The notes beneath the pieces were generated by a model, which worked only from the letters and a program-made list of their open reading frames with translations, searched no databases and was not told where the DNA came from. A program made the position numbers and the translations under genes. From positions 1-44,769 of the forward strand of contig JAUZRY010000037.1 of the NCBI GenBank assembly GCA_030949995.1: 44,769 bases of DNA, written 5' to 3'. Of the stretch, positions 17,101 to 26,611 are shown in pieces. Each line of letters begins with the position of its first letter. The first letter of the stretch is position 1. This DNA comes from Ardenticatenia bacterium. Lineage in GTDB: Bacteria > Chloroflexota > Anaerolineae > Ardenticatenales > Ardenticatenaceae.

Positions 17101-19645
17101 ATGCTCGACTGGCATGTGCGCGAGGACGAGGAGCGGGAGCCGCGTGATGGGGCGGAGGAGCCCGCACCTCCTGGAGAAGGGGAACGTGCTTGGCGGCGCT
17201 ACGTAGTGGTGCTCGGCGTATTGCTTCTGCTCTTGGGTGGTCTCCTCTGGGCACGGGTGAACGCCCGGCAGCGCCAGCTCCAGGCCGATCTCCAAGCGTT
17301 TGTGGTCCTGGAAGAGCGCGTGCGCCTGTCGGGCACGCCCCGCCAGGCCCTTGAATTCGTCGTGCCCAACGCCCCGGCGGCGTGGCGCCGGGGCTACGCT
17401 GCCACCTTTGGCCAACCCTCGGGCACGATCAACCGGGTGGAGGTGGTGATTCAGGCCTTCGACGGCCGCTGTGCTGACGTGGACGTGCGCCTGGAGACCT
17501 ATTCTCAGTGGCGTTCCTACTGTCTGGTGGGGACTGAGTGGCGCCGCGCGCCGCGGGACAGCGACGAGTGGGGTGAAGAGCGGGAACTCCGGCTGTCCAA
17601 CCGCGTGCGCCTGCTCTACAGGGCCCGCGATGAGGCCTTTGCCCAAACACTGGCCGAACTCCTCCCCGCTCTCTTTCGGGCCCAGGCTGAGTGGGTGGTC
17701 CGACGGGCCGGCGGGGGGCTCAACCGGAGCACGGTGCGGCGCATCGTGATCGCCCCCCCATGACGGGTTTGGGCCTCTGGTGAGCGACGAGGGGGATACG
17801 ATCGTGCTCAACTCCCCCCTCACCGTGGCCTATGACGGTGTGTTGGCGCCCGCCGCCCGAGTGCGCTTCGCCCTGGCCTACGCCCTGATGGTGCGGGCCG
17901 GTCCCACGCCCCAGAGTGGCGAGAGCCTGCCAGGAGGGGCGCGCCTGGTCGAGGCTGCCCACCGCGTGGCCGCCGCGCACGTCGCCCTCTCCGCGGAGGA
18001 GCGGGGGCAACTCCTGGCCTTGTGGCGGGCCCAATTGGGCGGCACGTGGGTCTCCCCCCCTCTTCGCCGAGTTCACGGCCCCGGAGGAGCGCTCTCTCGC
18101 CACGTGGGCTGCCCTCTTCCTGGCCGAATCCATCTACCGCCAACGGGGTTTGAGCACGTTGGCAGAGATGGCGCACGCTCTGGCCACGTACAGCTCGTGG
18201 GACCGCCTTTTCGACGCCTTCCTCGGCCGGACCACCGGCGCGGTCGAACATCAGGCGGCGGCTCTGGCCCTCGGCGGCGAGGAAGCCGTGCCCACAGCCG
18301 AGACGGCTTCCTTTGCCCTTGCTCCCACCACCCCGCTGAGCGTGACTCTGTTGGCCGTGCCGGACGAGGGCCGGCTGCTCGTGCAGCACCCGGAATGGCC
18401 CCGCCCGGTGCTCGTGGAGGTGGAGGGGATGCCCGTTCACGCCGCTACCAACGCACCTATTGCTCCCGAGTGCCTGGGAGCCGGCTCTCGGCTTACCTTG
18501 CAGGCGAAGTGGAAGGAGCGAGGCTATCGCCTCAGGAGCCAGCAAGTCACCGTGGACCGGCTGGTGCCCCCTGGCCCCGACTCGCGGGAGGCGGAGAGCG
18601 AGGATCCCTTTGACGCCCTGCGGGCGCCGGTGGCCCAGGAAGCGGTGGCCTTTGTAGCCACCCTCGACCCGCGCTACGGCCACGCCGTGGCTGCCCTGAG
18701 CGGCCAAGGTGCGCTGCAGATGTTGGCACACGCGACCGCCGACGGGGGCTTCTGGATGTCTCCCCTGGTCGGGGAGGAGGAGCTCCGCTTCATGGTCGCC
18801 TTCTCCTCCCCCTCGTGTTCCTGGCAGTGGTATGCGGTGTACGAACCCTTCGCGGGCCGGCTGGGCCCGTGGCAGGAGGTGCCACCCAACGCCACCAGCG
18901 TCCTCTGGCGGCCCGAGGCGGAGCGCTTGCTCCCTGTGCTCCTGCCCGAGGAGGTGGCCTCTCCACAAGTGGCCGTGATGTTCTCCCCCCGGTGAAGTGC
19001 TCTCCTTTCTTCTGCCCGGCGGGTACACGTACATCGTGTTGGGGTGGCGAGCTGAGACAGAGGAGCTTGTCCTGCTGCCCTTGCACAACGGGACACGTCC
19101 GGCCGCACCCCTGCGCCTGCTGGCGCTGAAGGTGCCCGAAGGGCGCACGAGATGGTTGGAGCCCCCCTTTGAGGCACCCGCTACTTCGTATGTGGCCCTC
19201 GGCCCCGGGGGGGCGCTACGTGGCCCTGACAACGACGTGGCGCGATGTGATCGTGTGGGACACAGCCACGGACACCTGGTGGCCGGTGCTGGTGACGGGC
19301 AGCGAGCGGGTGGAGGAGCTGCGCTGGGGAAGCCGGTTGGACGAACTCACCCTGGTGATCTCGGCGGGCGATCCCATACCGGGCCTCCAGGGCGAGGTGC
19401 GCGTGAAGCGCTATGTCCTCTTCCGGCCGGCCCGGCCGGAGGCTTTGGTGGAGCTCCCGGTACCCGGCCGCGAGGTGAACAGCGTGGGCATCTACAGCGT
19501 GCTCTGTTGGAACGGGGATCTTCTCTATACGGCGGGAGGCAATTGGCCATCCGCCCCCTTGCGCCTCTACCGCCACGCCCCCGGGGACTTTCCCCGGTTG
19601 CTCTTCTCCTCCGAAAATTTGGTCCTGCCATTAGGGTGTCCGTGA
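17101..19645 (+). CDS. Large membrane-anchored protein, one gene split by four homopolymer indels
   Basis: I read this as one protein of 846 residues. The 2545-nt span minus four surplus bases is exactly 847 codons. A short acidic cytoplasmic N-terminus is followed by one transmembrane helix (near residues 38-58, RRYVVVLGVLLLLLGGL) and a long external part. The breaks are all C/G runs one base too long: C7 at 17753-17759 (restores IAPHDGFGPLVSDE), C7 at 18054-18060 (WVSPLFAEF), C6 at 18985-18990 (MFSPGEVLSF) and G7 at 19207-19213 (GPGGRYVALTT). A helical, peptidase-MA-like region (LFLAESIYRQRGLSTLAEMA, WDRLFDAFLG) lies near 330-390, and a beta-propeller-like stretch (VIVWDTATDTWWPV) near the C-terminus. 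I do not recognise the family. Start: ATG at 17101; a GTG at 17086 is an alternative. A terminator follows at 19753-19772. Confidence 0.7.
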
Positions 19646-19752
19646 GTGGCCCTGGAACCGTTGGCCAGATGATCTGTACTGAGCGTGGCCCCCGGCACAT
19701 GCCGGGCCAAGGGCTCACCGGAGAAGCCCCCCTGACAGGGGCTAGAGGCCTG

Positions 19753-19772
19753 GGCCGCAGGAGCGGCCTTTT
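19753..19772 (+). terminator. Terminator after the large membrane-anchored protein gene
   Basis: Stem GGCCGC / GCGGCC (19753-19758, 19763-19768) with an AGGA loop and TTTT after it. A second small hairpin (AGCCCC / GGGGCT) lies just upstream near 19723-19742. Confidence 0.7.
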
Positions 19773-19887
19773 GATCTCGTCGCCCAGTGGTTGACCGCCG
19801 GGTGGCGATATGCTCCAAGTGACAAGCCACACACCGTATGTGCTTATGCGCTTGATGAAGTGGGGACGCTCTGTCAGGCCGAGCCGC

Positions 19888-20730
19888 TCATGATGAGAAG
19901 GTGAAGTCGACATAACATGCTGCTCCGGCACAGTGGACGTCAGTCCGCTCGAAGACGATCACGTAGTGATCGTTGAGCCATGTCCAGGGAAAGTAACGGG
20001 ACAGACGGCGGTCGATCCTCGTCAACGCCCTGAAGAGGCGTGGGTGCCTGTCCACCAGATGTCCGAGGTATGATGGGGGCAGGAGCACCCCGATGCCCGC
20101 GCTGTACAGCGGGCGAAAGTAGGGGGTGAATTCCTGCCGCAGCCGTCGCGGGGAGGGATACCAAACTCGCACCTGAGCTGGACCGATCCGGGCGAGCCTG
20201 CCCGGGCGCCAGCGCCGAAAGGCAGTCCTCACCTGGCCGTGGGCCAGGTGCCAGAGGAGCTCCCACGGACAGAATGGCCCCATGACTACCAGCACGATCC
20301 TCCCGCCCGGCTGCACGACGTTGGCCAGGAAGTTAACCACGGGCCGGCGGTCGGCCAAGCAGTTGAGGACGCCGAAGTTGGAGAGGGCGCCGTCAAGGGA
20401 CGAGGGCGGCAAGAACAGAGAGGGGGGGTGCTGTTCCACGTCGAACAGGATCACGTCCACCAGCTCCCTGACGCCCTCAGCCTCGGCCTTGGCGCGAGCC
20501 ACCTGGAGCATGGCCGGTGAAACGTCAGTGGCGATCACGCGCACGCCGCGCTTGGCCAACCAGACGGCATCCTCACCCGTGCCGCAGCCCAGGTCGAGCA
20601 CGTAATCGCCCGGACGGAAGGCCGTGGCCACGTGGGTCCACACGGCTTCCCGGAGCCATCGTCCCAGCCGGGTGGAGGTGAAGACGTGGTCGTAGTGGGG
20701 GGCTATGGCGTCAAAAGGCGCGGCGGCCAT
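19888..20730 (-). CDS. Class I SAM-dependent methyltransferase
   Basis: A 280-residue methyltransferase. The SAM-binding motif I is DLGCGTGED (46-54), motif II is the acidic VIATDVS strand end, and motif IV/post-IV is LSNFGVLNCLAD followed by VVQPGGRIVLVVMGPFCPWE. The C-terminal 110 residues are Arg/Trp/Tyr-rich with PPSYLGHLVDRHPRLF and a closing PWTWLNDHYVIVFER, a layout seen in lipid- or quinone-modifying methyltransferases. The start ATG at 20730 overlaps the end of the radical SAM gene by 20 bp, so it is the last gene of the operon and translationally coupled. Acceptor substrate unknown; by context it modifies the product of the radical SAM enzymes (inference). Confidence 0.9.
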   Translation of the reverse strand: MAAAPFDAIAPHYDHVFTSTRLGRWLREAVWTHVATAFRPGDYVLDLGCGTGEDAVWLAKRGVRVIATDVSPAMLQVARAKAEAEGVRELVDVILFDVEQHPPSLFLPPSSLDGALSNFGVLNCLADRRPVVNFLANVVQPGGRIVLVVMGPFCPWELLWHLAHGQVRTAFRRWRPGRLARIGPAQVRVWYPSPRRLRQEFTPYFRPLYSAGIGVLLPPSYLGHLVDRHPRLFRALTRIDRRLSRYFPWTWLNDHYVIVFERTDVHCAGAACYVDFTFSS

Positions 20731-22138
20731 GGTCTACTCTCTCCCGTTCGTGCCGGGTGAGCCACATGCCCAGCCGTCCGATGTTCGCGCTCATGAGGGC
20801 GCGGGCCGCGCGCACGCGATCGTGCCATGAGCCGTTGGCCCGCTGCCGAAGCCGGTGGGCCGTGACTTCACCCACCATCCAGCGGGTGGCGAAGGCGTAA
20901 AAGCGCCGCGAGTGACGGCCGGCCACCGTCAAGTCCCGGTCCGAACCCTCGTCCCAAGGCTTCAGAGGGATAATGCGGTCGGCCACGGATTCGTAGTATG
21001 GAGTGCCCTTGATGGGGTAGGCCACAGTGGTGAGGAAGACATCGGGGTTGGCGGCCTTGAGGTGGGCGACGGTGGCCTCGATGTCCTCCCACGTCTCCCC
21101 CTCGTAGCCCAGCATGATGAAGAGGCCGGCCTCAATGCCGTATCGCTGCAGGAGGTGCACCATCTCCCGCACTCGAGCGGCGTCGGTGCGCCGTTGCATG
21201 GCGTCCAACACCCGCTGAGAGCCGCTTTCGGAGCCAACCCAGAGGCGGAAGCAGCCCATCTCGGCCAGCGTGCGAACCACCTCCTCGTCCAAGCGGTCCT
21301 CCCGGGAAATGGTCTCGAAGGGCACGCGGAGGCCCCGGCGCTTGAGCTCCTCGGCGTAGGCGAAGAACCAGCGACGGTGGATGGTGAACACGTCGTCGGC
21401 GTACCAGACCATGTCGGGCCGGTAGGTCTCCAGGATGAGCTCCAGCTCATCGGCCACGTTCTGGGGGGAGCGTCGCCGGTGGGTGTACCCGAAGACAGCG
21501 TGGCTGCACCAGGTGCAGGTGTAGGGACAGCCACGGGCCGTGATCAACGAGACGGAGCCCCGCCCGTGGTGTTCGCGCCAGACGCGCACGTACTCGGCCA
21601 CATCGATGGCCTCGCGGTCGGGGAAGGGCTGGGCATCCAAATCGCGGATGTATGGGCGGGGTGGTGTGCGCACGATGCAGCCGTGCTCATCACGGTAGAC
21701 GATGCCCCGAATGTGGCCCATGTTGTGTGGGCCGTGGCGCGCCAAGTGGGGCAAGAGCTCCTCCAGCGTGAGCTCCCCCTCGCCCACGACGACCACATCA
21801 GCACCTCGCGCCAGATATTCCTCGGCGTAGTTGGCCGGCTCTGGGCCGCCGAGGATAACCGTGCACCCGTGGGCTTTGCACGTGCGCACCATCTCCAGCA
21901 CGTTCTGGCGTGTCATGAGCGTGGCGTAGATGCCCACCACCGGCGGGCGCTCCTGGGCCAGTAGCTGCGCGAACTCCTTACGCTGCCGGAAGGTGGTGTC
22001 GAACACTGTCACCTCGAACCCCTTGGCCTTCAGGTGGGAGGAGAGATAGAGAATGCCCAAGGGCGGGTAGGGCTTCATGACCGCCCGTTCGTGGGGATCC
22101 TCATACAGATAATAGCTGTGAGCCAACAGGATGTCCAT
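20711..22138 (-). CDS. B12-binding-type radical SAM enzyme (BchE-like), copy 1
   Basis: A 475-residue protein with a B12-binding-like Rossmann domain (1-140) and a radical SAM barrel. The N-terminus has PYPPLGILYLSSHLKAKG and LGGPEPANYAEEYL, then GADVVVVGEGE. The [4Fe-4S] cluster is bound by C204, C208 and C211 in GCPYTCTWC. The SAM-site strand is YADDVFTIHRRW and the later signature is GSESGSQRVLDAM. Chemistry (methyl transfer, ring closure or C-C bond formation) cannot be told from sequence. The canonical DxHxxG motif of B12 binding is not seen, so cobalamin use is uncertain. The ATG at 22138 lies 3 bp after the PPOX gene stop. It is one of three such enzymes in a row. Confidence 0.92.
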   Translation of the reverse strand: MDILLAHSYYLYEDPHERAVMKPYPPLGILYLSSHLKAKGFEVTVFDTTFRQRKEFAQLLAQERPPVVGIYATLMTRQNVLEMVRTCKAHGCTVILGGPEPANYAEEYLARGADVVVVGEGELTLEELLPHLARHGPHNMGHIRGIVYRDEHGCIVRTPPRPYIRDLDAQPFPDREAIDVAEYVRVWREHHGRGSVSLITARGCPYTCTWCSHAVFGYTHRRRSPQNVADELELILETYRPDMVWYADDVFTIHRRWFFAYAEELKRRGLRVPFETISREDRLDEEVVRTLAEMGCFRLWVGSESGSQRVLDAMQRRTDAARVREMVHLLQRYGIEAGLFIMLGYEGETWEDIEATVAHLKAANPDVFLTTVAYPIKGTPYYESVADRIIPLKPWDEGSDRDLTVAGRHSRRFYAFATRWMVGEVTAHRLRQRANGSWHDRVRAARALMSANIGRLGMWLTRHERERVDHGRRAF

Positions 22139-22141
22139 AGC

Positions 22142-22546
22142 TCACCCGAAAACACTGACCCGTTCAGGCAAAATTTTGTACATGACCCGTACCTCGCCCG
22201 GCCGCCGGTAGGGGTAGCGGTCGAGCCCGCGGTACTTCTTGGCGAGCCGATCAATGTGGTCGTCGGCCCCATCTTCGATGATTTCGACCACCCGCCCGCG
22301 GATCTGCACGTAGCGATAGGGGTTGTCCGGGTCGGAGACTTCAATAGCCACACGCGGGTCCCGCCGGATGTTCACGTCCTTTTGGCGGCCCCGCGCGCTG
22401 TTGACCAACACGTGGGTGCCGTCGAAGTCAATCCAGACGGGTGTGACCTGCGGGCTGCCGTCGGGCATGAGCGTGGCCAAATGGCCGAAGGCGCGCTTCT
22501 CGAAGTCGAACAGGTCGAGGTGGGATTCGGGAATGGTGCTCATCAT
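22142..22546 (-). CDS. PPOX-class F420/FMN-binding protein (TIGR03618-like)
   Basis: A 134-residue split-barrel flavin/F420 reductase of the pyridoxamine-phosphate-oxidase-like fold. The signature runs HLATLMPDGSPQVTPVWIDF, then VNSARGRQKDVNIRRDPRVA and PYRYVQIRGRVVEI. This pattern is close to the PPOX class F420-dependent oxidoreductases (TIGR03618). It is soluble and would be a homodimer. The ATG pair at 22543-22546 follows AAAGGAGG, and either could start translation. It lies between two radical SAM genes with gaps of 27 and 3 bp. By context it supplies hydride or reduces an unsaturated intermediate made by the neighbours (inference). Confidence 0.9.
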   Translation of the reverse strand: MMSTIPESHLDLFDFEKRAFGHLATLMPDGSPQVTPVWIDFDGTHVLVNSARGRQKDVNIRRDPRVAIEVSDPDNPYRYVQIRGRVVEIIEDGADDHIDRLAKKYRGLDRYPYRRPGEVRVMYKILPERVSVFG

Positions 22547-22573
22547 AGGAAACCTCCTTTGGGTTCAGTGCGT

Positions 22574-23991
22574 TCACGAGAGCTTGGGGAGCGGTTTCAA
22601 CCTGTCCACAATGAGCTTTTCCACGGGCAGGCGATAGAAGTTTCGCCGGCAGCGCCAGCGGGCGAGCATTTGGATGGGCCGGCGCCACCACGTTTCCGGC
22701 CCCCAGGCGAAGCGATTGTAGAATTTGAAGCGCTCGATCCGCTCGTACTTCTCACGGCTCACCCACGGGCCGGAGGAGCCGATAAAATCGAACCGGGCCC
22801 ACTCCTCCAGGCTCTGGGGCAAGCGATAGCCTTGTTGCACCACCTGGTCGGTGATGCGCGAACCGGGGTAGGGCTTGTAGTAGAAGATAGGCGTTTCGAA
22901 CTTGGGGCTCATGGATCGCAAGCGCTTGATCAGCTCCAAGGTAGCTTCCACATCCTCGTCCGACTCGCCGGGGAAGCCGACGATGAAGGGGAAAATGGCC
23001 CCAAGGTCGTGGCGGGCGCACTTCTCAGCACAATCCATCACCTGGTCCAGGGTGATGTCCTTGGTCATCCAGTTGAGCATCTGTTGGGAGCCGGACTCGA
23101 CGCCGATCATCACCCGACGCAGGCCGGCGCGCACGCAGAGGGCGAAGATCTCGTCGGAGAGGCGATAGCCTTGGTCAGCACGCATGGTGGCTGTCCACGT
23201 GAAGGGCAGTCCACGCCGCAGGAACTCCTCGGCGATGGCGACCACGCGCTTCCGGTGGGTGAAGAAGGTCTCGTCCTGGAAGGCCACTTCCTCAAAGCGG
23301 TGGCGCCGCCACAGGTGCTCCAGCTCCTCGCCCACGCGGGGCGGCTCAAGGGCGCTCCAGCGGCGACGGTAGACAAAGGGGTCGGCGCAGAAGGCACACC
23401 GGTAGTAGCATCCCACCGAGGAGATGTAGTCGAGCTGGCGCCGCCCCTTGCGCGCGAAGTAGGGCTCCACGTCGATGAGGTCGTAGTTGGCAGCCGGCAG
23501 GATGTTCATATCAGTCATGGGGCGGGGTGGGTTGGCAACAGGCACTTCATCCCCGGGAAGCCGGTAGGCGCAACCGGCCACGCCGGCCGGCAGGTCGCCA
23601 CGTGCCAAGCGCTCCACGATTTCTGCAAACGTCACCTCGCCTTGGCCTTGGACCGTCACGTCCACGGACGGTTCGGCCAGGGTCTCCAGGGGAAAGAGAG
23701 AAGGGTGCCAACCGCCCCACACGATGGGGAGTGATGGGATCTGGCCTTGACGGCACGGCTGACGGCCAAGGCATCCTCGATGGGGGCGCCGGTGAGCACG
23801 GTGACGCCCAGGCAGAGGGCGTCCTCCGCTGCGGCCAGGACAGCCTTGACGGGATCTCGCTCCAGCCGGCCGTCCACCACGTGCACGGCGTAGCGCTGTG
23901 AGGTCAAGGCCGAGCCCACGGCCACGAGGGCCAAGGGCATGGTGAAGAAGACGGCACGCGGGTTGTAGAGCACGATCTTCTGTCGCCTCAT
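22574..23991 (-). CDS. B12-binding-type radical SAM enzyme (BchE-like), copy 2, one frameshift
   Basis: 472 residues after restoring one base. The N-terminus is MRRQKIVLYNPRAVFFTMP, and the B12-domain signature VWGGWHPSLFP reads through only if a G is added to the GGG run at 23736-23738. The radical SAM cluster cysteines are about C195, C199 and C202 in VGCYYRCAFC. Further on are FQDETFF (SAM strand), GVESGSQQMLNW and IVGFPGESDEDVEAT. The GGxHP motif near 93-98 is typical of BchE-type B12-binding domains. The ATG at 23991 comes 5 bp after the stop of the upstream radical SAM gene. The break is most likely a sequencing deletion because both halves are well conserved. Reaction unknown. Confidence 0.87.
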
Positions 23992-23996
23992 GCTCT

Positions 23997-25577
23997 TTAC
24001 CTGTCTGGCTGAGGAGTCGGCGTGGCCGCGGCTTCGGGACTCAACTCCACCGGCAGCGGATCGAGCCCTACGTGGGGCTCGTGCTCCAGCCGGTTGAGCC
24101 GGTAGCGTTCCCAGGGCAGCGTGGCCGCGTGATAGAGCATGGCTGCTGCACGTCGCACATGGTGGCGGGTGAGGCGGTGTGGTTGGCGGAGCAAGGATGT
24201 GAGCTCCCACCACGTCGAGCGCGCACGGAACTCCTTGTGCAGGACCCGGTGGAGCTGGCGGTAGAACGCCGTGGTGTAGGGCCCCTGGTAGAGCATAGCC
24301 AAGTCATTGGAATCCAACCAGTTCTGCTTGAGCCCATGCTGGTCCTTCACCCGCTCGTAGAACTTGGTGCCGGGCAAGGGGTAGGAGACCGAGATGCCGA
24401 TATCGTCAGGTCGGCACTCGCGCACCATTTGCAAGGTCTTCTCGATGTCCTCCCGTGTTTCCCCGGGGTAGCCGAACTGCAGAAAGAAGCCCACCCGAAT
24501 GCCGGCCGCGTGGAGGCGGTGGGTGGCCTCGTAGATTTGCTCCACGCGGATGCCTTTCTCCATGGCGTCCAGAATGTTTTGGGAGCCTGACTCGGCCCCG
24601 ATCCAGACGATCTCACACCCGGCGTCCCGCAGGGCTTCGACGGTGCGCCCTCTCAGGAGGAGATCGGCCCGGTTTAGGCACTTGAAGGGCACGCGGGCGC
24701 CGTGGGCCTGCACCAGTTCGGCGAAACGCTCGAGCCAGCCGGGCTTCAGGCCCATGATGTCATCGGCGAACCAGATGTGGTCGGGGCAGTAGGTGGTTTT
24801 GAGCCATTTCAGCTCTGCGACCACGTGTTCTGGGCTGCGCACGTTATAACGTTGGCCCCAGATGGGCTTGGCACACCAGTTGCAGTGGTAGGGACAGCCG
24901 CGAGTGGTGACCATGTTCATGGAGAAGTAGCCGTGATGGGTGTGCCAGAGGCGCCGGTAGCGTTCCACGTCCACCAGGTCCCAGGCGGGAAAGGGCAGGC
25001 TGTCCAAATCGCGCAGGATGGGCCGAGGCGGCGTGTAGACGGGCGACTGGCGAGCAGCGGATGGCGAAAGGCGATCAACACCCTGACCGTCCGGCAAGAA
25101 GGCCAGGCCGGGGATGGCGTCAAGGGGCACGTCGGTGTGGCCGGTGAGACGGTCCAGAAGTTCCCCCAAGGTGATTTCCCCTTCACCGATGATGACGAAG
25201 TGGGCGCCGTGGGCGAGGTATTTGTCGGCGTGGTCGCTGGCGTCGGAGCCGGCCACGATCACCGTGCAGCCCCGTTCGCGGGCCGCGCGGATCATGGTGA
25301 AGGCGGCCTGGCGCATCCGCAACAGGCACATCTTGCTCAGGTAGTTGAAGTTGTCCTCGTAAATCACGGCGAAGCGGGGGCGATGGTGGTCGAGCGCCTC
25401 GGCCCAGCGGGCTTCGGAGTCGGCCAACATGGCGTCGAAGAGGGCTACCTCGTATCCTCGCTCGCGCAAGTAGGCGGCCGCGTAGAGCGTGCCCAGAGGC
25501 GGGTAAGGTTGCATGGCGGCCCACAGCTTGGGATCAAACCGCAGGTAGTAGGATTGGCCAAAGAGCACGTCGCTCAT
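23997..25577 (-). CDS. B12-binding-type radical SAM enzyme (BchE-like), copy 3
   Basis: 526 residues. The B12-like domain (1-150) has MQPYPPLGTLYAAAYLRERG and a VAGSDASDHADKYLAHGA loop, then VIIGEGE. The radical SAM cluster cysteines are C228, C232 and C235 in GCPYHCNWC. SAM-site strands are WFADDIMGLKPGW and IGAESGSQNILDAM, followed by FGYPGETREDIEKT. The C-terminal 110 residues are long, with RRAAAMLYHAATLPWERYRL and a Pro-rich tail; similar tails occur in membrane-lipid-acting BchE relatives. The ATG at 25577 follows GAGGGAGGCGGAG and overlaps the nucleotidyltransferase stop by 4 bp (ATGA). Confidence 0.92.
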   Translation of the reverse strand: MSDVLFGQSYYLRFDPKLWAAMQPYPPLGTLYAAAYLRERGYEVALFDAMLADSEARWAEALDHHRPRFAVIYEDNFNYLSKMCLLRMRQAAFTMIRAARERGCTVIVAGSDASDHADKYLAHGAHFVIIGEGEITLGELLDRLTGHTDVPLDAIPGLAFLPDGQGVDRLSPSAARQSPVYTPPRPILRDLDSLPFPAWDLVDVERYRRLWHTHHGYFSMNMVTTRGCPYHCNWCAKPIWGQRYNVRSPEHVVAELKWLKTTYCPDHIWFADDIMGLKPGWLERFAELVQAHGARVPFKCLNRADLLLRGRTVEALRDAGCEIVWIGAESGSQNILDAMEKGIRVEQIYEATHRLHAAGIRVGFFLQFGYPGETREDIEKTLQMVRECRPDDIGISVSYPLPGTKFYERVKDQHGLKQNWLDSNDLAMLYQGPYTTAFYRQLHRVLHKEFRARSTWWELTSLLRQPHRLTRHHVRRAAAMLYHAATLPWERYRLNRLEHEPHVGLDPLPVELSPEAAATPTPQPDR

Positions 25578-26492
25578 AGCTCTCCGCCTCCCTCTATTTT
25601 CAACTGTGATAAACGATCGTGAAATGCCTGAATGGTACGCCGGCCGTAGCTGTCGAAGTGTCCCTTGCAGCAATCGGGTCCGAAGGAGGTTTCGGGGTTG
25701 TCTCCGGCCTGTGCGCGAAAGGCGCGCACTTTGCGCGCCTGCTCCCACTGCTCCAGCCGTTGGCCCACGGGCGAGCGGAGCAAGGCTTCCAAGGCGCGCG
25801 TCCACGTTGTTGCTGGCCGGCCGTCAGGCGAGAGGGTGAAGGGGCACGGGGGTGGCCCCCAAGCGTTGGGAAGGTAAGTGTCAGTCCAGCGGTTCAGGGC
25901 GCGCAGGCGGTGGTAGACCGCGTGCCCGACCAGGGGCACCATTTGAGTGACCTCGTGGGCAGTGAAGAGGTCACGATCGGCCAAGGCCAAGGGCGCGTGT
26001 GGAGAGGAAGTAGTTGGGGCAGAGCTCCACGCCCTGCAGGCGAACGAGGCGCACCAGGGCGATGACAGCCGCCCGACAGACCCACAGGTATCCGGGTTCG
26101 GTCACCACTAAGTAATCGATGTCGGCACCGGCCTTGACGTTGTTGACGGCCAGGGCTCCTGTGACGGCCACCATGCGCACGAAAGGGATGTGGCCGATCA
26201 GGTGGCCGTAGTGCACGGCCTTTGGCCAGAGGCGTTGGGCATTGGCTTCCCGCTCTTGGCGCACGGCCACACATGCCTCACGTCCGCGCAGCACCACGTA
26301 GCTCTCCCTGTGCACAAGGTATGGTTGCAGCGGCGTGGAGCCCAAGGCCGTGTTCACGTCATCCGGTGTGGCGCGCAGGCCGATCAAGTACCGGTGGACT
26401 TCTGCGGGCCTCATGGGATAGTCGAAGATGTCGGCGTAGGCTACGGTCTTGAGCACGGCTTGTTCCAAGGGGGCAAGTGCTTGCACCCGCAT
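25574..26492 (-). CDS. Winged-helix plus nucleotidyltransferase protein, one frameshift
   Basis: 305 residues after deleting one base. The N-terminal ~90 residues look like a winged helix (LEQAVLKTVAYADIFDYPM, then AEVHRYLIGL, VVLRGREA). The middle carries a minimal nucleotidyltransferase core: VTGALAVNNVKAGADIDYLVVT, with the metal-binding pair D124 and D126. A C-terminal helical part (FTAHEVTQMVPLVGHAVYHRL, WTDTYLPNAW) follows, ending in EGGGEL. The break is in the run at 25991-25993, where removing one G on the plus strand restores STRALALADRDLF. The ATG at 26492 follows AAAGGGGA. It overlaps the next radical SAM gene by 4 bp. Nucleotide and acceptor are unknown; it is a plausible priming or regulatory transferase for the pathway. 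Confidence 0.83.
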
Positions 26493-26611
26493 CCGTTCCC
26501 CTTTCAACCGCCTGTCCCCTCGAGCACTCCGAATGTGGCGCAGCCCGGCCGCGTGAGCATGCTCGTGGCTCTCTCTGTCCTCTCCTCCTCTCCTCGGTTG
26601 AGGGGATCGGC

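Noticed and set aside
17780..18995. Annotating separate genes starting with GTG at 17780 and in the frames that follow
   Set aside because: No ribosome sites, and the fragments join smoothly when one base is removed from each homopolymer.
20855..21964. Long plus-strand open frames opposite the radical SAM genes
   Set aside because: They only mirror the minus-strand coding pattern; the radical SAM genes have motifs and ribosome sites.
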